Shown piece by piece: positions 49,009 to 57,672 of a stretch of DNA of 64,000 nucleotides. A program made the position numbers and the translations under genes. The notes below the pieces were generated by a model, which was given only the letters and a program-made list of their open reading frames with translations, ran no database searches and was not told the origin of the DNA. How positions within the stretch are numbered: the first letter of the stretch is position 1; every line of letters starts with the position of its first letter. Origin of the DNA: Brevundimonas goettingensis (GTDB lineage: Bacteria > Pseudomonadota > Alphaproteobacteria > Caulobacterales > Caulobacteraceae); assembly GCF_017487405.1 (NCBI RefSeq), contig NZ_CP062222.1, positions 372,001 through 436,000 on the forward strand, in the 5' to 3' direction.

Positions 49009-50057
49009 CCTACGACCCCAGCGACGACGCCTCCGCCGCGCCCGCACCCAAAGGCCCCGTCGGCACCGGCGAGGCCCAGATCCACTATGTCGCCGAGGCC
49101 GAGGACGGCATCCGGCTGGACCGCTGGTTCCGCCGGCGCTGGCCCCATCTGTCCAACATCCAGGTGCAGAAGATGGCCCGCGGGGGGCAGATCCGCGTCG
49201 ACGGCGCCCGCATCAAGCCCGAAGGCCGCCTGACCGCCGGCGCCGCCGTGCGCGTGCCCCCGATCCCCGAGCCCATCGTCCGCGCGCCTGGGGAGCATAT
49301 GCCGCTGACGCCCGCCGACATCGCCTTCGCGAAGTCCTTGGTCATCTATGAGGACGACCTCGTCATCGCCCTGAACAAGCCGCACGGCCTCGCGGTGCAG
49401 GGCGGCACCAAGACCACGCGCCACGTCGACCGGCTGCTGTCGGCCTGGGGCGAGGGGATGGACCGGCCGCGTCTGGTCCACCGTCTGGACCGCGACACCT
49501 CGGGCGTCCTGCTGCTCGGCAAGGGACCGGAGGCGGCCAAGCGTCTGGCCGGCGCCTTCGCCCGGCGGCAGGCCAAAAAGACCTACTGGGCTATCGTCCT
49601 GGGCATGCCCAAGCCCTCGGCGGGCCAGATCGACATGCCGCTCAAGAAGTCGGGCATCAACGACTTCGAGATCATGCGCCCGGCCGACCGCAAGGAGAAC
49701 GGCGCCGAGCCGGCCGAGACGGCCTTCGCCCTGATCAGCCACGCGGGTCAGCGCGCCTCGTGGATGGCCCTGCGCCCCTTCACCGGCCGGACCCACCAGC
49801 TGCGCGCCCATATGAAGGGCATCGGCCATCCGATCCTGGGCGATCCGAAGTACGGCGACGAGCGCTCCAACGAACTGTCGGGACCGCTGAAGCTGCAGCT
49901 CCACGCCCGCCGCATCGAGCTGGACCATCCGTCCGGCGGCAAGCTGATCGTCGAGGCGCCGATCAGCCCCGAGCTGCGCGCCGGCTTCCAGCATTTCGGC
50001 TTCGAGGAGAGCGAGGGCGACTACGACCCGTTCGAAGGGGTGAAGCGCATCCGATGA
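49005..50057 (+). CDS. RluC/RluD-type pseudouridine synthase with S4 domain
   Basis: 350 residues. S4 RNA-binding domain at about 25-90 (RLDRWFRRRWPHLSNIQVQK), then catalytic domain with HRLDRDTSG at 159-167 (Asp162) and C-terminal RPFTGRTHQLRAHMKGIGHP. It modifies 23S rRNA uridines. ATG overlaps the crcB stop; its stop overlaps the next ATG. Confidence 0.9.
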   Translation: MTYDPSDDASAAPAPKGPVGTGEAQIHYVAEAEDGIRLDRWFRRRWPHLSNIQVQKMARGGQIRVDGARIKPEGRLTAGAAVRVPPIPEPIVRAPGEHMPLTPADIAFAKSLVIYEDDLVIALNKPHGLAVQGGTKTTRHVDRLLSAWGEGMDRPRLVHRLDRDTSGVLLLGKGPEAAKRLAGAFARRQAKKTYWAIVLGMPKPSAGQIDMPLKKSGINDFEIMRPADRKENGAEPAETAFALISHAGQRASWMALRPFTGRTHQLRAHMKGIGHPILGDPKYGDERSNELSGPLKLQLHARRIELDHPSGGKLIVEAPISPELRAGFQHFGFEESEGDYDPFEGVKRIR

Positions 50058-51565
50058 GCGACGCCCAGATCGGGGGAGGCCTGTCAGCACCGGACCGCGC
50101 CGCGCGTGCGCGCGACCTCGCGGTGGCGGGCGACGTGCCGGCGGCCATCGCCCTGCTGCAGGCCGCCCCCGCCGATCAGGTCCCTGCTCATCGCAACATG
50201 CTGGCCCAGCTGCTGGTCGCCGCCGAGCGTCACGAGGAGGCCCTGGCCATCCGCATCGCCCAGGCCGAGGCCGAACCCGGCGTCGCCGCCCATCAGCACA
50301 ATGTCGCGGCCCGGCTGGGCGACATGGGTCGCGCCGCGGAGGCCGAGGCCGCCGCCCGCCGCGCCTTCGCTTTGGGTGGCGATGCGCCCGAGACCTGGCT
50401 GGTCCTCGCCCGCGCCCTGCAGGGGCAGGACCGCCATGACGAGGCCGAGGCCGCCTTCGCCGAGACGCTGAAGCGGCGGCCCGACTATCTCGACGCCCTG
50501 ATCGACCAGTCCCAGCTGATCTGGATGCGGACCGGCGACGCCGGGCGGGCGCGGGCCTCGCTGAACGCCGCCATCGACCGCGCGCCCAACCGCCCCGACC
50601 TCTATGCCGCCCGCGCGAAGCTGGACCGCTTCGCCGGCGCCGCGCCTCGGGCCATCCACCGGGACCTGATCGCCTCGCCCGTCGCCGCCTCGGCCCTGAT
50701 CCAGCGTTCCGCGGCCCACGCCGCCCTCGGCTTCGACCGCGACCAGGCCCTGGCCCACGCCCGCGCCGCCCTGGCCCAGACGCCGAACGACCCGGCGGCG
50801 ATCCAGCAGCTGGTCGAGATCCATCTGGCCCGCAACGAGCCTGCCGCAGCCCTGGCCATCCTCGACCCTCTGCTGGAGCAGCGGCCGACGGATCAGCAGG
50901 CCATCGCCTTCCGCCACACGGCCTGGCGGCTGGCCGGCGATCCCCGCGCCCTGACCGCCGACGACTATGCGGAGCTGGTCGCCGGCCAGACCATCGACAC
51001 CCCGCCCGGCTGGCCGACGCTGGAGGCCTATCTGGCCGATCTGGCTTCGGCCCTGGCCCCGCTGCACGCCCTGACCGAACATCCGGTGGGCCAGAGCCTG
51101 AGGCACGGGACCCAGACCAGCGTGGACCTGCGCCACAGCGACGATCCGGCCATCCGCGCCTTCTTTACCGCCATCGACGGCCCCATCCGCCGACATATGG
51201 CCCGGCTGGGGCAGGGCAGCGATCCGCTGCGCAGCCGCAACACCGGCGACTATCGGCTGGCCGGCTGCTGGTCCGTGCGGCTGCGGCCCGGCGGCTTCCA
51301 TACGCCCCACTTCCATTCGAAGGGCTGGCTGTCCTCGGCCTGCCATATCGCACTGCCGTCGGCGGTCGAGGGTGAGGGCCGCGAGGGCTGGCTGGCCTTC
51401 GGGGCACCCGCCTTCGAAGGGGTTCAGCCCCTGCCGCCCGACCATTATGAGAAGCCCGAGCCGGGCCGGCTGGTTCTGTTCCCCTCGTGGATGTGGCACG
51501 GCACCGTGCCGTTCGGCGGGACCGAGCCCCGACTGACCATCGCCTTTGACGTCGTACCCGCATGA
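50054..51565 (+). CDS. TPR protein with C-terminal 2OG-Fe(II) oxygenase-like domain
   Basis: 503 residues. Residues about 10-340 are a series of TPR-like helical repeats (for example AEAEAAARRAFALGG; LAIRIAQAEAEPG). The C-terminal domain has FHTPHFHSKGWLSSACH and PSWMWHGTVPFGG, which supply the HxH...H arrangement of the putative 2OG-Fe(II) oxygenase family PF13759. Probable role: hydroxylation of a protein or small substrate recruited by the TPRs. Sits between an rRNA-modifying enzyme and a HAD phosphatase with ATGA overlaps on both sides. Confidence 0.75.
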   Translation: MSDAQIGGGLSAPDRAARARDLAVAGDVPAAIALLQAAPADQVPAHRNMLAQLLVAAERHEEALAIRIAQAEAEPGVAAHQHNVAARLGDMGRAAEAEAAARRAFALGGDAPETWLVLARALQGQDRHDEAEAAFAETLKRRPDYLDALIDQSQLIWMRTGDAGRARASLNAAIDRAPNRPDLYAARAKLDRFAGAAPRAIHRDLIASPVAASALIQRSAAHAALGFDRDQALAHARAALAQTPNDPAAIQQLVEIHLARNEPAAALAILDPLLEQRPTDQQAIAFRHTAWRLAGDPRALTADDYAELVAGQTIDTPPGWPTLEAYLADLASALAPLHALTEHPVGQSLRHGTQTSVDLRHSDDPAIRAFFTAIDGPIRRHMARLGQGSDPLRSRNTGDYRLAGCWSVRLRPGGFHTPHFHSKGWLSSACHIALPSAVEGEGREGWLAFGAPAFEGVQPLPPDHYEKPEPGRLVLFPSWMWHGTVPFGGTEPRLTIAFDVVPA

Positions 51566-52275
51566 CCCCACACCCCGCTCTCCAGCCCCCCCTTCTCCAG
51601 CCCTTGGCCATCTTCGACGTCGACGGCACCCTCGTGGACAGCCGCGCCTCCATCTTCGAGGCGGCGACCGAGGCGTCGCGCGCGCTCGGCCTGCCCGACC
51701 CCGCCTATGACCGGGTGCGCCAGATCGTGGGTCTGAGCCTGCCCGACGCCATGCAGGCGCTGGAGCCGTCCCTGACCGACGCAGAGCTGGCCGACTTCGT
51801 CGCGGCCTTCCAGGCCAGTTTCCGCCGAATGTTCGAGGCGGGCCACGAGGAGCCGCTCTACGACGGCGCCATGGACCTGCTGCACCGGCTGAAGGCCGAG
51901 GGCTGGCGGCTGTCGATGGCCACCGGTCAGAACCGGCGCGGCGTGGCCCGCAACATGGGCCGCCCGGGCTGGGCCGAGCTGTTCGCCTCGACGCACTGCG
52001 CCGAGGACGGCCCCGGCAAGCCCGACCCGGCCATGCTGCTGGCTTCGATGGCCGCCTGCGAGGGCGCGCCCTCGACCGCCATCATGATCGGCGACACAGC
52101 CCACGACGCGACCATGGCCGCCAATGCCGGGATCGCCGCCGTCGGCGTCGGCTGGGGCTTCCACACCGTCGAGGAGCAGCGGGCGGCGGGCGTGCGCCAC
52201 GTCGCCGTGGACTTCGCCGACCTCTACGCCCATCTGACCGCCTTCGCCGCCGAACGTCTCGAGACCACCCGATGA
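51562..52275 (+). CDS. HAD-superfamily hydrolase (IA type, phosphoglycolate-phosphatase-like)
   Basis: 237 residues. Catalytic DVDGT with Asp19/Asp21, Cap domain, then Ser/Thr (MATGQNRRG) and Lys (GPGKPDPAM), and C-terminal acid motif GDTAHDATMAANAG. Substrate may be a phosphoglycolate or sugar phosphate. In the ATGA chain. Confidence 0.85.
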   Translation: MTPHPALQPPLLQPLAIFDVDGTLVDSRASIFEAATEASRALGLPDPAYDRVRQIVGLSLPDAMQALEPSLTDAELADFVAAFQASFRRMFEAGHEEPLYDGAMDLLHRLKAEGWRLSMATGQNRRGVARNMGRPGWAELFASTHCAEDGPGKPDPAMLLASMAACEGAPSTAIMIGDTAHDATMAANAGIAAVGVGWGFHTVEEQRAAGVRHVAVDFADLYAHLTAFAAERLETTR

Positions 52276-53036
52276 GCCATATCCCGCCGCTGGACCCCAT
52301 GGTCGCCGCCCGCAAGGGCTTCCGCGAGTCCGAGGAGCGGCTGAAGCGCTTCTGGAAGACGGCCGACGTCGTCGCTGAAGGCGGCGGCTGGAAGCTGGTG
52401 CTGGACGGCCGCGCGCCCAAGACCCCGGCCCATGCCGTCTTCGTCCTGCCGACCGAAGCGGCAGCCCGACTGGTCGCCGACGAATGGGCCGCCCAGGGCG
52501 AGTTCATCGAGCCGGGGACCATGCCCGCCACGCGCCTCGCCGCCACCGCCATCGACCGGGTCAGCCAGACCCGCGAGCCGGTCGCGGATGAGATCGCCGC
52601 TTACGCCGGCTCCGACGCCCTCTGCTACCTCGCCGAACATCCCAGCGGGCTGGTGGCCGAACAGACAAGGGTCTGGGGGCCCTGGCGCGACTGGGCGGCG
52701 TCGGAACTGGGCGTTGTCCTTACCCCGACCGAGGGGATCATCCACCGCGAACAGGACCCGGCGTCGATCGCCCGGGTGCGGGAACTGGCGCTGGAAGCCG
52801 ACGACTTCGCCCTGACGGCGCTGGCGACCGCCGTGCCCCTGCTGGGCTCGGCGGTGCTGGGTCTGGCCGTGATGCGCGGCGCCCTTACCGGCGAGGCCGC
52901 CTTCGACCTCAGCCGCCTCGACGAGGACTATCAGGAGCGCCAGTGGGGCGTCGACGCCGACAACGCCGAACGGACGGCGCTGCGCCGCGCCGAGGCGGTG
53001 CTGGTGGACCGGTGGTTCCGCGCGCTGGAGGGCTAG
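52272..53036 (+). CDS. ATP12-family F1-ATPase assembly chaperone
   Basis: 254 residues. Motif TAIDRV (residue about 90) and AYAGSDALCYLAEHP are conserved in ATP12, which binds unassembled F1 alpha subunit. The family is confined to alphaproteobacteria and mitochondria. Last of the ATGA-linked chain. The stop overlaps by four bases the stop of the convergent FemAB-like gene. Confidence 0.9.
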   Translation: MSHIPPLDPMVAARKGFRESEERLKRFWKTADVVAEGGGWKLVLDGRAPKTPAHAVFVLPTEAAARLVADEWAAQGEFIEPGTMPATRLAATAIDRVSQTREPVADEIAAYAGSDALCYLAEHPSGLVAEQTRVWGPWRDWAASELGVVLTPTEGIIHREQDPASIARVRELALEADDFALTALATAVPLLGSAVLGLAVMRGALTGEAAFDLSRLDEDYQERQWGVDADNAERTALRRAEAVLVDRWFRALEG

Positions 53037-54184
53037 CTGCTCTTGTAAGGCGACAGCTCCCGCGTCATCGCCTCGATCTCCGCCGCCATGCCCGGCCGTT
53101 CCTGATCCAGATACCTGGCCACCGGGACCCTGAGCGCCTTGTCGGCGATGTAGTGGGCTGAATAGACCGGGGAGGGCAGATAGCCGCGCGCGATCTTGTG
53201 GTCCCCTTGCGCCCCCGCCTCGACCCGCGACAGGCCGCGCGCGATGGCGAACTGGATGGCGGCGTAGTAGCAGAGCTCGAAGTGGAGGAAGGGCACATCC
53301 TCCAGCGTGCCCCACTGACGGCCGTACAGGGCGTCGCGGCCGATGAAGTTGAGCGCCCCAGCGATCGGCGTGTCGCCTCTGAACGCCATCACCAGCGCGA
53401 TCTTGTCGGCCATGGTCTGGCCGATCAGGGCGAAGAACTCCCGCGTCAGATAGGGCCGGCCCCACTTCCTCGATCCCGTGTCCATGTAGAAGGCGAAGAA
53501 GGCGTCCCAGTGGGCCCCGGTGATCTCCGCCCCGGTCAGGACGCGGATGTCGAGGCCCTCGCGGGCGTCGCGGCGCTCGCGGCGGATGGTCTTGCGCCGG
53601 TTGGACGACAGGGCGGCGAGGAAGTCGTCGAAGGTCTGGTAGCCGTCGTTGCGCCAGATGAACTGCATGTCCTGCCGCAGCAGCAGCCCCATCTCCCCCA
53701 TCGCCAGCCACTCGGCCTCGGTCGGGAAGTTGACGTGCAGGGACGAGACCCCGGTCTGGCCGGTCAGGCCGAGCGCCCCCTGGAGCAGGGCCTGCCGCAC
53801 GGTCGCGGCGTCCGTGCCCGGCGCATGCAGGAAGCGCGGCCCGGTCGCGGGGGTGAAGGGCACGGCGCCCAGCAGCTTGGGATAGTAGCGCCCGCCGGCC
53901 CGCTCATAGGCGTCGGCCCATGAGTGGTCGAAGACGTATTCGCCCTGGCTGTTGCCCTTCAGATAGAGGGGCATGACGCCCAGCACGTCGTCGTGGTCGT
54001 CCCTCAGGCTCAGGTGACGCGGCGCCCAGCCCTGACGCGGCGCGGCGCTGTCGGAGGCCTCGCAGGCATGCAGGAAGTCGTAGCTGATGAAGGGATCGCC
54101 GGTCAGGCCGGCGCAGGCGTCCCAGGCCTCGCGACCGATGGCCGCGAGGCTGTCATGGACGTGGATCGTACAGTTCGACGTCAG
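53033..54184 (-). CDS. FemAB/peptidoglycan-biosynthesis-like GNAT protein, probable CTG start
   Basis: About 383 residues. Recognisable N-terminus TSNCTIHVHDSLAAIGREAW and core FDHSWADAYERAGGRYYPKL of the DUF482/PF04339 FemAB-related family, cytoplasmic. No ATG, GTG or TTG occurs in frame between the upstream TGA stop and residue 67 (GTG 53986), although the conserved N-terminus runs from about 54184. CTG at 54184, two bases after the RidA stop, gives (M)TSNCTIHVH. A second CTG is at 54190. Transcribed together with RidA. Confidence 0.7.
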   Translation of the reverse strand: MTSNCTIHVHDSLAAIGREAWDACAGLTGDPFISYDFLHACEASDSAAPRQGWAPRHLSLRDDHDDVLGVMPLYLKGNSQGEYVFDHSWADAYERAGGRYYPKLLGAVPFTPATGPRFLHAPGTDAATVRQALLQGALGLTGQTGVSSLHVNFPTEAEWLAMGEMGLLLRQDMQFIWRNDGYQTFDDFLAALSSNRRKTIRRERRDAREGLDIRVLTGAEITGAHWDAFFAFYMDTGSRKWGRPYLTREFFALIGQTMADKIALVMAFRGDTPIAGALNFIGRDALYGRQWGTLEDVPFLHFELCYYAAIQFAIARGLSRVEAGAQGDHKIARGYLPSPVYSAHYIADKALRVPVARYLDQERPGMAAEIEAMTRELSPYKSS

Positions 54185-54186
54185 GC

Positions 54187-54645
54187 TCAGCGGACTTCCA
54201 CGATGGCGTCGACTTCAACGGCGAAGCCCAGCGGCAGCTGGTAGACGCCGACGGCCGAGCGGGCGTGTTTGCCGGCGTCGCCGAAGACCTCGACCATCAG
54301 GTCCGAGCAACCGTTGATGACGGCGGGGATGGCGGAGAAGCCCGGTCCGGCCTGGACGAAGCCGCCCAGCTTCACGATGCGCACCACGCGCTCCAGATCG
54401 CCGTCCACGGCGGCCTTGATCTGGGCGATCAGGTTGATGGCGCACAGACGGGCGGCGGCGGCGGCCTGTTCCGGGGTCACGTCGACGCCGACGGTGCCCT
54501 TGATCCCGCCCGAGGCGTCGTTGGACAGCTGGCCCGAGATATGGACCAGATTGCCCGACTGGACGAAGGAGACATAGCTGGCGACCGGCTTGGCGGGCTC
54601 GGGCAGGGTGATGCCGAGTTCGGCGATACGGGCGGCGACGGTCAT
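54187..54645 (-). CDS. RidA-family enamine/imine deaminase
   Basis: 152 residues, the usual 130-150. MTVAARIAELGITLPEPAKP and HISGQLSNDA are present; family members deaminate reactive 2-aminoacrylate to pyruvate, detoxifying PLP enzymes' by-products. Subtype unclear. Upstream AAGGAGCATTCCGC places a good ribosome-binding site before the ATG 54645. Downstream gene starts two bases after its stop. Confidence 0.9.
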   Translation of the reverse strand: MTVAARIAELGITLPEPAKPVASYVSFVQSGNLVHISGQLSNDASGGIKGTVGVDVTPEQAAAAARLCAINLIAQIKAAVDGDLERVVRIVKLGGFVQAGPGFSAIPAVINGCSDLMVEVFGDAGKHARSAVGVYQLPLGFAVEVDAIVEVR

Positions 54646-54752
54646 GCGGAATGCTCCTTCAGCTTTGCGCGGGGTTTAGCGCGCCCGGCCGCCCTGCGCC
54701 AACCCGGCGGGAGCTTAAAGGTTCGCCAACCGGCGTGTGCCATGCTGGGCTC

Positions 54753-55685
54753 ATGGAAACGCTCTCGCCTGCTCAAGTCGCGGCCTTCAAGGCCATCCGT
54801 GACCGCCTCGGCGCCGAAGAGCGCGCGGTGGTCGACATCGCTTCGGTCGAGGCGGTCTATTCGGCCCGGGCCTCGGCCAGCCACTGGAATTTCGACCTTC
54901 CGGCCCACGCCGCCGACGAGGCGCTTGGAGAAGGCGCGACCGACGCCCTGCGGCGCGCCCTGGTCGCCACCTGGGCGCTGGAGCTGCCGGGGCGGGTCAA
55001 GGAGGCGGATCTGCCGCCCGAGGTGCTGCAATTCTATCCCTTCTGGCTCGACAAGCTGGCCGCCTTCCTGACCGAAGCCGCCGAGACGGGCGCCGACTAC
55101 GACCGCGACCACTGGGCCAAGGACGTGCGCTTCTCGCTGGTGCTCAGCGTGCCGGGCGCGAAGACCCAGACCATCGACCTGTCGTCCCCGATGGGGCCGG
55201 GTCAGGTGGTCCGCAACGGCCGCGACGGCTACGGCTGGAGCCAGCTGATCGCCTATGTGAAGGCGCAGGGCTGGAAGAAGCCCTGGCTGGAGGTTCACAC
55301 CGAGAGCCGCCACACCGATGACTTCTCCGAGTCCGGCTGGGATCAGGCCTGGGCCTCCGCCGCCGCCATCTGCAAGCGCCGGCCCGAGCTGGCCGGGATG
55401 ATCGGCTCGAGCTGGTTCTATGATCCGCCGCTGGAGATGATCAGCCCGCGCATGGCCTATCTGCGCCTCAACCCGCTGAAAGGCGGCGCCTTCATCATCC
55501 ATCAGGGGCCGGGCCAGATCCATTCCGACCGCGCCGGCGCGACGTCGCCGACCCGCCGTGGGATGATCGAGAAGGGTGAGTACCTGCCGCGCTCCTGGCT
55601 CGTCGCCTGGCCGAAATCGACGTTGATCCCCTGGGCCGACAAGCGCGCCGCCAGCATGGTCGAGGCGGAGAAGGAAGCGGCGTAG
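54753..55685 (+). CDS. Conserved hypothetical protein of unknown function
   Basis: 310 residues from ATG 54753 (METLSPAQVAAFKAIRDRL). Soluble, no signal, mixed alpha/beta. Noticeable segments: ASHWNFDLPAHAADEALG, WLEVHTESRHTDDFSE, MISPRMAYLRLNPLKGG. No enzyme motif recognised. It is not in an evident operon. Confidence 0.75.
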   Translation: METLSPAQVAAFKAIRDRLGAEERAVVDIASVEAVYSARASASHWNFDLPAHAADEALGEGATDALRRALVATWALELPGRVKEADLPPEVLQFYPFWLDKLAAFLTEAAETGADYDRDHWAKDVRFSLVLSVPGAKTQTIDLSSPMGPGQVVRNGRDGYGWSQLIAYVKAQGWKKPWLEVHTESRHTDDFSESGWDQAWASAAAICKRRPELAGMIGSSWFYDPPLEMISPRMAYLRLNPLKGGAFIIHQGPGQIHSDRAGATSPTRRGMIEKGEYLPRSWLVAWPKSTLIPWADKRAASMVEAEKEAA

Positions 55686-55686
55686 A

Positions 55687-55847
55687 ACCCCTCTCCCAGA
55701 GGGAGAGGGAGGGGCCCGCTGACGAAGTCAGTGGGAGGGTGAGGGGTTCTGCCCTGACCGGTGAGCGACTGAACCCCTCACCCTTTCGCGCGAAGTCCGA
55801 TCGCTGCGCTCTCGGGCGCTCAAGCCCTCTCCCTATGGGAGAGGGTG
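55687..55847. repeat. About 160-bp dispersed GC-rich palindromic repeat, copy 2
   Basis: Starts ACCCCTCTCCCAGAGGGAGA and ends TCCCTATGGGAGAGGGTG, with internal GGTGAGGGG and CCCCTCACC arms, in the order found at 6974-7128. It fills the space between the unknown protein and the polysaccharide deacetylase gene, and ends 6 bases before the deacetylase stop. Confidence 0.75.
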
Positions 55848-55853
55848 ATCAGG

Positions 55854-56594
55854 TCAGGCCGCCACCCGCTCCCACGCCGCGGCGACCGGCAGGATCTCCA
55901 GATCGGCGGCCTTGGCCAGGCGGATGACGCGGTCGAGGTCGTCGGGGGTGCAGCCGTAGGGGGTGGGCGCATCCATGACGTCGTGGCCGTAGGCGATCAT
56001 CCAGCCCTTGTCCTCGGCCGTCTTCGCCATCATCGCTTCGAGGTCGTAGCCGGGGATGCGGCGGCTCTCCAGACCGATGGCCTGAAGGTTGGCGCGGTCG
56101 GCCTTGCCCGCATTGATGCCGTCGCGCACGCCGCGTCCGCACAGGAAGCGGCTGTCGACCACGGCCTTGGAGGCCAGGGCCGCGTCGCCGAACGGATAGG
56201 CGAAGGTGCGCATGACGTATCCGTCCAGCCGCTCGGCGACCCAGGCGGCGTTGCGGGCGAAGCTGGCGTCCAGCTCCGCCGGCGACAGGGTCAGGGTCGA
56301 GACATGCTCATAGGTGTGGCAGCCGACCTCGTGCCCGGCCGCGTGCAGGGCCTGAAGGTCATCGGTCGAGAACTGGGGCAGGTCGAGGTTTGAACCATCC
56401 GACAGGCCGCCGCAGACATAGTAGGTGGCCGTGATCCCGTGCTCGGCCAGGATCGGCCCGGCCTCGGTCCAGGCGGTGCGCGGAATGTCGTCGAACGACA
56501 GGCTGAAGACGCCGCGTTCGGGCGCGATCCGCACGGGTCGGACGTCGAGGTAACGGCCGGCGCGGCGGCGCATCTTGTCGATGAAGGCGGACAT
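55854..56594 (-). CDS. Polysaccharide deacetylase family protein
   Basis: 246 residues, NodB fold. FSLSFDDIP contains the catalytic and metal Asp of motif 1; motif 2 is HTYEH (His ligands). No signal peptide is apparent, so the substrate may be cytosolic. Deacetylates N-acetylated sugars in peptidoglycan or exopolysaccharide. Divergent from the cytochrome c gene. Confidence 0.85.
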   Translation of the reverse strand: MSAFIDKMRRRAGRYLDVRPVRIAPERGVFSLSFDDIPRTAWTEAGPILAEHGITATYYVCGGLSDGSNLDLPQFSTDDLQALHAAGHEVGCHTYEHVSTLTLSPAELDASFARNAAWVAERLDGYVMRTFAYPFGDAALASKAVVDSRFLCGRGVRDGINAGKADRANLQAIGLESRRIPGYDLEAMMAKTAEDKGWMIAYGHDVMDAPTPYGCTPDDLDRVIRLAKAADLEILPVAAAWERVAA

Positions 56595-56703
56595 GAAAGA
56601 GACCCTGACACATCGCCGTTAAGGGGCGTTGAACGGCGCAAAGCCGTCGGTCTGGTCAAGTGACGGCATATCGGTGATCATCGTTCGGTCAGGAGGGCGG
56701 CCG

Positions 56704-57540
56704 ATGCTGAAGTTTGTCAGGTGGGGGCTTGTCGCCCTGGTGGGACTGATGGTCCTGGCCTTCGCTGTCATCTATGGCGGCAGCGAGATCATCATCCGCT
56801 CCAAACCCGAAACACCCATGCCGACCATCGTGGCGGCCAGCGATCCCGGGGCGGTGGCGCGGGGCGCCTATATTGGCCGCGTATCGGGCTGCGACGGCTG
56901 TCATGAGCGGAACCTGCAGGGCGGCCCGTGGGGCGGCGACTTCTGGCAGGGCTCAGTCTACACGGCCAACCTGACGCGGGTCGTGCCCCACTATACTGAC
57001 AGCCAGCTGGCGCGGGCGATCCGGTCGGGCGTGCGCGCCGACGGCACCCAGCTTTGGGCCATGCCGTCCGAGACCTGGACGACGATGACCGACGCCGAGG
57101 TCGCCGATGTCATCGCCTGGCTGCGCACTCATTCGCCCGCCGGACCTGATCGGCCGCGCGAGACCTTCGGACCTCTCGGACGGCTGAACATCCTGCTGGG
57201 CCGGGCGAAGTCGACCCCGGCCTGGGTCGCCGACGCCAAAGCCCATCCTGCGGTGGAGGTGGGGCCGCAGTTCGCGCGTGGCCGCCATCTGGCCGTGACG
57301 GTCTGCGGCGAGTGCCACAACTCGGACCTCAAGGGGCGGGAAGGGGGCGCGCCGGACCTGCTGATCGCGGCGTCCTACGACCTGCCCGGCTTCACGAAGC
57401 TGTTGCGCACCGGCGTCGCCATGGACGGCAAGGAGAAGGGGCTGATGTCCGAGGTCTCGAAGGCCAACTTCAGCGCCTTCACCGAGGCGGACATCGCGGC
57501 CTTGCATGCCTATCTGACCGCGCGGGCGGAGAAACAATAA
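56704..57540 (+). CDS. Diheme c-type cytochrome
   Basis: 278 residues from ATG 56704, with AGGAGG upstream. One N-terminal transmembrane anchor (LVALVGLMVLAFAVIYGG), then two heme sites CDGCH and CGECH, exposed to the periplasm. Resembles alcohol-dehydrogenase cytochrome subunits or thiosulfate cytochromes, but the partner dehydrogenase is absent nearby. Heme Met ligands: WAMPSETW and GLMSEV are candidates. Confidence 0.88.
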   Translation: MLKFVRWGLVALVGLMVLAFAVIYGGSEIIIRSKPETPMPTIVAASDPGAVARGAYIGRVSGCDGCHERNLQGGPWGGDFWQGSVYTANLTRVVPHYTDSQLARAIRSGVRADGTQLWAMPSETWTTMTDAEVADVIAWLRTHSPAGPDRPRETFGPLGRLNILLGRAKSTPAWVADAKAHPAVEVGPQFARGRHLAVTVCGECHNSDLKGREGGAPDLLIAASYDLPGFTKLLRTGVAMDGKEKGLMSEVSKANFSAFTEADIAALHAYLTARAEKQ

Positions 57541-57541
57541 C

Positions 57542-57666
57542 ACCGCTCATCCCGGCGAATGCCGGGATCCAGATTCACATGCGGTGTCTGAAGTTCGGAT
57601 CGTCGGCGGCCTTGCGGCGAACACGGTGTCTGGATCTGGATCCCGGCATTCGCCGGGATGAGCGGT
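57542..57666. repeat. 125-bp element with perfect 32-bp terminal inverted repeats
   Basis: The left arm (57542-57573) and right arm (57635-57666) are exact inverted repeats, and each itself contains ATCCCGGC-GAAT-GCCGGGAT. It lies between the convergent stops of the cytochrome gene and dinB, where a hairpin could serve as a bidirectional terminator. Confidence 0.85.
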
Positions 57667-57672
57667 GAGGGG

